From Nonomuraea candida (GTDB lineage Bacteria > Actinomycetota > Actinomycetes > Streptosporangiales > Streptosporangiaceae): a stretch of DNA of 64,000 nucleotides. The position numbers and the translations under genes are program-made. Location of the stretch: contig NZ_KL647034.1 in the NCBI RefSeq assembly GCF_000725485.1, forward strand, positions 3,005 to 67,004, read 5' to 3'. How positions within the stretch are numbered: position 1 is the first letter of the stretch; every line of letters begins with the position of its first letter. Positions 58,972 through 64,000 of the stretch are shown in pieces. Below the pieces are notes generated by a model, which saw only the letters and a list, made by a program, of their open reading frames with translations, was not told where the DNA came from and did no database searches.

Positions 58972-59004
58972 GACTGGCGAACCCCGGGCGCGGCGGGCAA
59001 CGGG

Positions 59005-59736
59005 TCAACCCAGGTCGCGCACGGCCTCCGCGAGCCGGATCCGGGCGATCTGCGGGATGGACAGGCCCCGCGCCGAGATGCCGATCGCCCACTCCGTGCC
59101 GGGCACGACCGCGCCCGCGCAGGCCACCCCGTCCCTGAACTGCCCGTGCTCCTCCACCATCTGCCCCGGCCGTAGCCGCGCCAGCTCCTCCTCGACGTCC
59201 TCGACGGTGGCGGGGGTGGCGGAGGTGAAGCGGCGCAGGCCGTACGCGGTCAGGACGGCGCGCCGGGCCCGTGACGTCAGCGACAGCAGCAGCGCCTTGC
59301 CGAGCGCGGTGGCGTGCGGAGCCGTCTCCAGCCCCGCCTGGAGGTCCTCCAGCCACGGCGAGCACGGCCCCTCGGCCACGTCCAGCACCAGCAGCCGCTC
59401 GTCGGCGAGCCGCGCCAGGTACGCGGTGTGCCCCGTGACGGAGGCCAGGTGGCGCAGCACGGCCGCGGCGCGCGGCGGCCGGTCGAAGGCGTCCAGCATC
59501 TCGTGGAAGCGCTCGGCCACCTGCGAGCCGAGCACGTAGCCGCCGTCGGGCCGCCGGTGCAGGTAGCCCTCGTAGGCCAGGGTGCGGACCAGATGGTAGG
59601 AGGTGGACAGGTTGAGGTCGCAGCGGCGGGCGATGACCTTGACGGGCAGCGGCCGGTCGGCCCGCGAGACCTCTTCCAGCACACGGAGCGCCCTGGAGAC
59701 GCTGCGAATCAGATCGCTCGGTTGTTCGCCTGTCAT
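59005..59736 (-). CDS. IclR-family regulator
   Basis: 243 residues. N-terminal winged helix (about 8-70, IRSVSRALRVLEEVSRADRPLPVKVIARRC, STSYHLVRTLAYEGYL in parts) and C-terminal effector domain (ASVTGHTAYLARLADERLLVLDV, HATALGKALLLSL, EEHGQFRDGVACAGAVVPG). ATG at 59736; divergent from the DUF59/amidohydrolase pair with 71 bp between, which it likely regulates. Ligand probably an aromatic or organic acid. Confidence 0.9.
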   Translation of the reverse strand: MTGEQPSDLIRSVSRALRVLEEVSRADRPLPVKVIARRCDLNLSTSYHLVRTLAYEGYLHRRPDGGYVLGSQVAERFHEMLDAFDRPPRAAAVLRHLASVTGHTAYLARLADERLLVLDVAEGPCSPWLEDLQAGLETAPHATALGKALLLSLTSRARRAVLTAYGLRRFTSATPATVEDVEEELARLRPGQMVEEHGQFRDGVACAGAVVPGTEWAIGISARGLSIPQIARIRLAEAVRDLG

Positions 59737-59807
59737 CCCCCCAGCATGTTCGCCATCTGAAAATCGCACTCCTACCCCGACAGGCACACCCGTCCGACGA
59801 TGAGGCC

Positions 59808-60173
59808 ATGCCGGAGCTACCGCAGTGGGCCAGCCGGGCGCTGTCCGGGGTCTACGACCCGTGCTGCAAGGAGAAGGGCATCTCCGTCGTGGAGATGGGC
59901 CTGGTCAGGTCGGTCGAGGTGAACGAGGGCCGGGCCCGGGTGGAGCTGCTGCTGACCTCGGGCTGGTGCCCGTTCGCGGCCAGGGTGCTCACCGAGGTGC
60001 GCGAGCGCATCGAGGAGCAGCCCGGCATCCGCGAGGCGGAGGTCGAGGTCGTCTGGGACGAGGTGTGGACGGTGGATCGGCTCTCCCCGAGAGCCGCCCG
60101 CCTGCTGCGCTTCCTGCCTCCGCCCGCCGAGGTGCCCGACAAGGCCGCCTACGTAGAGAGGGAACGACGGTGA
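59808..60173 (+). CDS. DUF59 / metal-sulfur cluster assembly protein
   Basis: 121 residues. MIP18/PaaD-type fold: VYDPCCKEKGISVVEMGLVRSVEV and LLLTSGWCPFAARVLTEVRERIEEQPGIREAEVEVVWDEVW (in parts). Members help insert iron-sulfur clusters or act in oxygenase maturation. Two adjacent cysteines at about 19-20 and one in GWCPF. Overlaps the amidohydrolase start by GTGA, so the two proteins are made together; the adapter may serve the metal site of that enzyme or an unknown partner. Confidence 0.85.
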   Translation: MPELPQWASRALSGVYDPCCKEKGISVVEMGLVRSVEVNEGRARVELLLTSGWCPFAARVLTEVRERIEEQPGIREAEVEVVWDEVWTVDRLSPRAARLLRFLPPPAEVPDKAAYVERERR

Positions 60174-61144
60174 TCGACGACTTCTTCGTGTTCGACAGCG
60201 TGGCCCACGTCTTCAACTTCGAGCCCAAGAACGCCTACGGCCCGGCCGGCCGGATGTTCTCCGACCACCTGTACGCCTTCCACACCACCCTCACCCCCGA
60301 GGGCGAGACCAAGCTGCCGCCCGAGGAGTTCCTGCGGCAGTGGACGATCGACGACATCCGGCGCATGGTGTTCGAGGAGTCCGACACCGACATGCTGGTC
60401 GCGATGCCGCTGCCGCTCACCGACCTCTACCACGACGGCCTGTCGCCCTGGCAGGAGTGCGCCGAGCTGGCCGCCCGCGACCCGGAGCGCACGGTCTTCT
60501 GGGGCTCGGTCAACCCGCTGGAGGGCCGCAGGGCGCTCGACCTGATGGAGCGCCAGGTGGGGGAGTTCAACGCGCGCGCGTTCAAGCTCTACAACGTCCG
60601 CTACGACTACGGCTCGCCCTACCCGTGGCGCATGGACGACCCCAGGGTGGCCTTCCCGATCTTCGAGAAGGCGCGGGACCTCGGGGTCGACCTGATCGGC
60701 GTGCACAAGGGCGTGCCGCTGGGCCCGCAGCCGATCGAGCACACCCAGACGTGGGACATGGACGGCGCCGCCGCCAGCTTCCCCGACCTCAACTTCGTCA
60801 TCTTCCACGTCGGCCTGCCGTTCCTCGACGAGACCTGCTGGCAGCTCGTGCGCTACCCCAACCTGTACGCCGACCTGGCCGCCACCGTCAACTTCATCGT
60901 CAGGGCGCCCAGGCTGTTCGCCGAGATCATCGGCAAGCTGCTCTTCTGGTGCGGTGAAGACAAGATCATCTACGGCTCGGAGGCGCCGATCTTCCATCCG
61001 CAGTGGGCGCTGCGGGCGTTCAGGGACTTCACGATCCCGCAGGACCTGTGCGACGGGTACGGCTACCCGCAACTCACCGACCAGGCCAAGCGCAAGATCC
61101 TGGGCGAGAACCTGCTGCGGCTGCACGGCCTCACCCGCCCGTGA
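60170..61144 (+). CDS. Amidohydrolase-2 family enzyme
   Basis: 324 residues. Metal-dependent TIM-barrel hydrolase or decarboxylase of the ACMSD-like group: DSVAHVF at the N-terminus (usual DxHxH weakened to DxxxH), the barrel histidines in IGVHKGVPLG and FVIFHVGLPF, and YGSEAPIFHPQW near the end (where GSD is usual, E replaces D). GTG overlaps the DUF59 stop. Such genes are often in aromatic or resorcylate-type catabolism. Exact reaction unknown. Confidence 0.85.
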   Translation: MIDDFFVFDSVAHVFNFEPKNAYGPAGRMFSDHLYAFHTTLTPEGETKLPPEEFLRQWTIDDIRRMVFEESDTDMLVAMPLPLTDLYHDGLSPWQECAELAARDPERTVFWGSVNPLEGRRALDLMERQVGEFNARAFKLYNVRYDYGSPYPWRMDDPRVAFPIFEKARDLGVDLIGVHKGVPLGPQPIEHTQTWDMDGAAASFPDLNFVIFHVGLPFLDETCWQLVRYPNLYADLAATVNFIVRAPRLFAEIIGKLLFWCGEDKIIYGSEAPIFHPQWALRAFRDFTIPQDLCDGYGYPQLTDQAKRKILGENLLRLHGLTRP

Positions 61145-61262
61145 CACTGACGCGGCCGGCGGCTGCTGGTCTTCCCGCGTCGCAGCGCTACGTCATCTTC
61201 GCCCGTGACACCTACGCGATCCCCGCCCGTGACACCTACGCGGCCGGCGGCCCCTTGCGCTT
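61138..61262. repeat. Repeats of the amidohydrolase stop region
   Basis: CCCGTGACAC at 61138-61147 (with the gene's TGA), 61202-61211 and 61227-61236, with the following ACGCGGCCGGCGG also shared by the first and third copies. Distances 64 and 25 bp. The third copy runs up to the convergent SnoaL gene end. Confidence 0.85.
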
Positions 61263-61268
61263 CCCGGG

Positions 61269-61700
61269 TCAGTGCGCGATGCGCCAGCTCTGCTCCTCCA
61301 CCAGCTCCGTGCTGCGCCAGCCGTCGGCGGTGCGGCGCATGCGGTGGTGGTAGTAGCCGCCGCCGTGCAGGAAACCCTCGGTCCGCATGCCCGTCATCTC
61401 CCGCGTCGGGGCCAGAGTGTCGGTGAAGGGCGCGCTCACCCGCGCCCGCCCGTCCATGAGCTCGATGCGGGCGGCGCCGATGAGGTGCAGCCGGGCCGGC
61501 CAGTGCGCCAGCACCTCGGCCAGCCACGCCTTGACGTCGTCCCTGGTGCCCCTGATCCCGCCCGAGGAGCGGTAGTCGATCACCGCGTCCGGGCAGAACA
61601 CCTCGTCGAGCAGGTCCCACTGCCCCGAGTCGATGGCGTAGGCGTAACGCGCCAGCAGGCCGGTGATCTCTAATCGGTCGGCGAGCTCCTGAGTGTCCAT
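61269..61700 (-). CDS. SnoaL-like protein (NTF2 fold)
   Basis: 143 residues. Cone-shaped NTF2-like fold: LADRLEITGLLARYAYAIDSGQWDLLDEVFCPDAVIDY, GTRDDVKAWLAEVLAHWPARLHLIG, DGWRSTELVEEQSW (in parts). The pattern with Tyr/Asp near the N-terminus is that of small lyases or isomerases on polyketide or steroid substrates, but many are uncharacterised. Starts 15 bp after the nitroreductase stop, same direction, probably one transcript. Confidence 0.88.
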   Translation of the reverse strand: MDTQELADRLEITGLLARYAYAIDSGQWDLLDEVFCPDAVIDYRSSGGIRGTRDDVKAWLAEVLAHWPARLHLIGAARIELMDGRARVSAPFTDTLAPTREMTGMRTEGFLHGGGYYHHRMRRTADGWRSTELVEEQSWRIAH

Positions 61701-61715
61701 GTGCCGATCGTCGCG

Positions 61716-62228
61716 CTAAGACAGCTCGATGACCAGATCGCTCAGCGGCCGACGCCCCCGGGGGATGGCGGGCGTCCCCGGCGGAGGCGGGGCGGGATGG
61801 CCCAGCGAGATCCCGGTACGCACGCGCCACGGCTCCCGCAGCCCCGCCAGCCCGGTGGCCGCCCGGGCGTTCGCGGCGGGGAAGAACGAGGCGGGGCAGG
61901 TGCCCAGGCCCAGCTCATGGGCGGCGAGCATGAGGTTCTGGGCGGCCCGGCCGGCGTCGAACTCGGCGTCCTCGGTGCTCAGCGTGGCGTCCACGGCCAG
62001 CAGGATCGCCACGGGCGCGCCCGCCAGGTGGCCCGCGTACGCGCCGAGCCGGCTCAGCCCGCGCAGCAGGGCGCGGTCGCGTACGACGACGAACCGCCAC
62101 GGCTGCCGGTTGCGCGCGGACCCCGCCCACCGGGCGGCCTCCAGGACCGCCGTCACCTGGTCGCGCGTGACGGGAGCGGCGGTGAAGAACCGCGTCGCCC
62201 GCAGGCTCTTGATCAGTTCGAGGGACAT
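61716..62228 (-). CDS. Nitroreductase-family oxidoreductase
   Basis: 170 residues. FMN-dependent homodimeric reductase: SLRATRFFTAAPVTRDQVTAVLEAARWAGSARNRQPWRFVVV, DAGRAAQNLMLAAHELGLGTCPASFF, ISLGHPAPPP (in parts). Family members reduce nitro groups, quinones or enones, or dehydrogenate peptides. ATG at 62228. Followed by the SnoaL gene. Confidence 0.9.
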   Translation of the reverse strand: MSLELIKSLRATRFFTAAPVTRDQVTAVLEAARWAGSARNRQPWRFVVVRDRALLRGLSRLGAYAGHLAGAPVAILLAVDATLSTEDAEFDAGRAAQNLMLAAHELGLGTCPASFFPAANARAATGLAGLREPWRVRTGISLGHPAPPPPGTPAIPRGRRPLSDLVIELS

Positions 62229-62374
62229 GGAGGCAGGCTATCCGCGCGACCGCGGCGACACGGCCCGAGGGCGGGCGCGCGGCCGGGCCACCCGGACCTG
62301 CCTCGCGTCACGGCCCGCGCCGGCACTCAGGTGATCACGGAGCGGGCGGCGCCCGCCGCTCTCCGGAAACCACG

Positions 62375-62400
62375 AAGCCCCAGCTCGACGGCCGGGGCTT
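62375..62400 (-). terminator. Terminator of second tRNA operon
   Basis: AAGCCCC (62375-62381) with GGGGCTT (62394-62400), 7-bp stem, 13 bp beyond the tRNA-Val end. Weaker than the matching terminator at 1220-1260 and with different loop sequence, so the two operons' flanks have diverged. Confidence 0.6.
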
Positions 62401-62409
62401 GCGGAAAGG

Positions 62410-62484
62410 TGGTGGACGATACTGGGATTGAACCAGTGACCTCTTCCGTGTCAGGGAAGCGCTCTCCCGCTGAGCTAATCGTCC
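62410..62484 (-). tRNA. tRNA-Val (GAC), second copy
   Basis: Identical in sequence to the tRNA at 1304-1378, GAC anticodon, CCA encoded (complement of 62410-62412). Last gene of the duplicated Gly-Cys-Val operon. Confidence 0.95.
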
Positions 62485-62489
62485 TCGCG

Positions 62490-62560
62490 AGGTGGCGACG
62501 GGATTTGAACCCGTGTGGACGGCTTTGCAGGCCGCTGCCTCGCCTCTCGGCCACGCCACC
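62490..62560 (-). tRNA. tRNA-Cys (GCA), second copy
   Basis: Same body as the tRNA at 1383-1453, GCA anticodon. Here CCA is not encoded (CGC follows the discriminator), unlike the first copy. Confidence 0.95.
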
Positions 62561-62575
62561 GAGCCGGAAGCTCCG

Positions 62576-62647
62576 AGCGGAAGACGGGATTCGAACCCGC
62601 GACCCTCACCTTGGCAAGGTGATGCTCTACCACTGAGCCACTTCCGC
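62576..62647 (-). tRNA. tRNA-Gly (GCC), second copy
   Basis: Same as the tRNA at 1471-1542, GCC anticodon, no CCA. First gene of this operon; on the minus strand TAGAGT about 40 bp upstream is a possible -10. Confidence 0.95.
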
Positions 62648-62734
62648 ATCGACCCCGCGGCTTTCACCGCCGGGCGACGAGAGAACTCTAGCGAATCTCG
62701 GCCCAGTCCCCAAACCGGATCGCACCCGCCCAGG

Positions 62735-63466
62735 TCAGGTGTGGCCGCCGTTGACGGTGAGGCGCTGGCCCGTGACGAACGCGCCGCCCTCCGACGCGAG
62801 GTACGACACCGCCGCCGCCACGTCCTCCGGCGTGCCCATCCGCCCCAGCGGCACCTCGGCCCGGTAGCCGGCCTCGTCGATGCCCGCGTGCCGCTCCACC
62901 GGGATCCAGCCGGGCGCGACCACGTTCACCGTGACGCCGTACGGGCCCAGCTCCCTGGCCCACACCTCCGTGAGGGAGTGCTGGGCGGCCTTGGCGGCGG
63001 TGTAGGCGGAGGTGCCGGCGAGCCTGCGGTCCACGGTGTCGGAGCCGATCTGGATCACACGCCCGCCGCCCCGCTCCTTCATGCCGGGCAGCACCGCGCG
63101 GACGAGCAGCGTCGGGCTCTTGACGAAGAACGTGAGCTGGTCGAGGTGAGCCTGCCAGGTGAGGTCCTCGACCGCGACGGACGGCTGCGGCCCGGTCGCG
63201 TTGACGACCAGCACGTCCACCGGGCCGAGCCGCCGCGCCACGTCGGCGACCAGCTCCTCGGTGCCGGTCTCGTCGGTGACGTCGGCGGCGAACGCCTCGG
63301 CGACGCCGCCGGCGGCGCGGATGCCGTCCACCACCTTCTCCGCCCCGGCCCGGTCGGAGCGGTAGTTGACGGCCACGGCCAGGCCGTCGGCGGCCAGCCT
63401 GCGGGCGATCACGGCCCCGAGGCCGCGCGAGGCGCCGGTGATGAGGGCGACTGATGCTGCTGTCAT
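62735..63466 (-). CDS. SDR-family oxidoreductase
   Basis: 243 residues. Classical short-chain dehydrogenase: cofactor motif TGASRGLG (about 9-16), NATG at about 90, catalytic S...Y..K in IQIGSDTVDRRLAGTSAYTAAKAA (part, about 138-160) and PGWIPVERHAG. Resembles FabG-like 3-oxoacyl reductases with a C-terminal VNGGHT. ATG at 63466. Substrate unknown; 87 bp from the tRNA operon. Confidence 0.92.
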   Translation of the reverse strand: MTAASVALITGASRGLGAVIARRLAADGLAVAVNYRSDRAGAEKVVDGIRAAGGVAEAFAADVTDETGTEELVADVARRLGPVDVLVVNATGPQPSVAVEDLTWQAHLDQLTFFVKSPTLLVRAVLPGMKERGGGRVIQIGSDTVDRRLAGTSAYTAAKAAQHSLTEVWARELGPYGVTVNVVAPGWIPVERHAGIDEAGYRAEVPLGRMGTPEDVAAAVSYLASEGGAFVTGQRLTVNGGHT

Positions 63467-63579
63467 GGGCCCCGACTGTAGCGAAGGGCCGTTCCCGCCC
63501 CGATCGGCCGGGACCGGGACGCGGGCCGGGCCCGGCCGATCGGCGCCCCGGGCCGGGGTGACACCCGGCCCGGAGGTGG

Positions 63580-64000
63580 TCAGCGGCTGAGTTGCAGGCC
63601 CGCCGGGTGCGGCCCCTCCGTCTCCAGCCGGTACTCCCGGCCCGAGATCGCCCGGTTGTCGTCGATGACGCGCTCCGACGGCGGCTTCTCCCCGTCCATC
63701 ACCGCCGCCTGCATCCGGGTGAACCGCTCGTGCGCCTCCTGGACGTACCCCGTGCCCAGCGTCGTGCAGTCGATCTGGGTGGCGAGCAGCTCGCGCAGGT
63801 AGCCCTTGTTCGGCTCGAACGTCACCGGCGGCGGCAGCGCGGGGGCCAGCACCTGGTCGGGGTCGCGCCCGTCGAACCGCTTGAACAGCTCGGCCGCCAG
63901 CCGCAGGTGCTCCAGCTCCATGTTGAGGTGCAGCTCCCAGATGTTCTTCACCTTGGGGTCGGACTCGGTCTCCATGAACGAGTGGTAGAGGTAGCACTCG
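63580..64000 (-). CDS. Ferritin-like hypothetical protein (partial)
   Basis: Runs off the right edge; at least 139 C-terminal residues are present. KNIWELHLNMELEHLRLAAELFKRFDG has the ExxH spacing of a ferritin-like four-helix bundle, preceded by YLYHSFMETESD with another acidic site. The rest is FEPNKGYLRELLATQID and a polar C-terminus ending LQLSR. Metal binding is inferred from the pattern only. Similar 330-340 residue proteins occur in actinomycetes without assigned function. Confidence 0.6.
   Translation of the reverse strand, partial: ECYLYHSFMETESDPKVKNIWELHLNMELEHLRLAAELFKRFDGRDPDQVLAPALPPPVTFEPNKGYLRELLATQIDCTTLGTGYVQEAHERFTRMQAAVMDGEKPPSERVIDDNRAISGREYRLETEGPHPAGLQLSR

Noticed and set aside
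1304..62647. Integrated element bounded by the two tRNA operons
   Set aside because: The repeats are whole tRNA operons rather than short att cores, and the 61 kb between them holds core genes (dusB, leuA, pyrF, folD, mihF) without integrase, relaxase or phage genes.

Overview
The window is about 72% G+C, with GC-rich third codon positions, many GTG/TTG starts, 4-nt GTGA/ATGA gene overlaps, an actinobacterial-type integration host factor, a DUF3516 SKI2-like helicase and a DUF5753-type XRE regulator beside a DUF6879 remnant. This fits a filamentous actinomycete chromosome; a Streptosporangiales member (Nonomuraea-like) is my guess from the gene families, not something proven. No phage, IS, CRISPR array or integrase was seen.

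Layout. 1-1100: XRE/DUF6879 locus with a truncated partner. 1220-1542: terminator and a Gly-Cys-Val tRNA operon. 1.6-5.4 kb: ACT protein, dusB, divergent PhyH and AraC genes. 5.5-16.8 kb: a ROK regulator divergent from a glycan operon (GH36, two ABC permeases, binding lipoprotein, PhoD-like phosphodiesterase, GH27 with carbohydrate-binding tail, GH20). 16.9-28.5 kb: mixed core genes (DUF2087, helicase, GNAT, acyltransferase beside a two-component system, mihF, GlcG, ROK/MFS divergent pair). 28.7-38.4 kb: a translationally coupled operon of LacI regulator, ABC importer, four divergent ADP-ribosylglycohydrolase-fold proteins and a ribokinase, with two perfect 12-bp operators in the leader. 38.5-43.5 kb: RibD-like reductase, GntR regulator, leuA with a leader peptide and attenuator, nucleotidyltransferase, pyrF. 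43.6-47.6 kb: small membrane and exported proteins, UPF0114 protein, HxlR/dehydrogenase pair. 47.6-52.4 kb: endonuclease V, a dehydroquinase-like/formamidase-like fusion, a deleted kynurenine 3-monooxygenase, an acyl-CoA ligase. 52.4-54.7 kb: glutamine amidotransferase, folD and a cyclodeaminase/cyclohydrolase. 54.7-62.2 kb: secreted propeller, flavin reductase/LLM monooxygenase pair, IclR, DUF59/amidohydrolase pair, SnoaL, nitroreductase. 62.4-62.65 kb: a second copy of the same tRNA operon. The right edge holds an SDR and a partial gene.

Two things stand out. First, the 28.7-38.4 kb operon looks like a dedicated uptake and cleavage pathway for a ribosylated compound: four paralogues of one hydrolase fold, two of them with altered metal sites, end in a ribokinase. 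Second, direct repeats that include the stop codon of the adjacent gene occur after about ten genes, in one case five TGA codons spaced exactly 12 bp apart. Related short in-frame repeats swell linkers inside several proteins. Both look like one slippage-driven habit of this genome.

The glycan operon and the ADP-ribosylglycohydrolase operon each have binding protein and permeases but no ATPase, so they probably share one encoded elsewhere. Start codons were chosen by Shine-Dalgarno spacing, overlap with the upstream stop and family length; functions are inferred from motifs read by eye.
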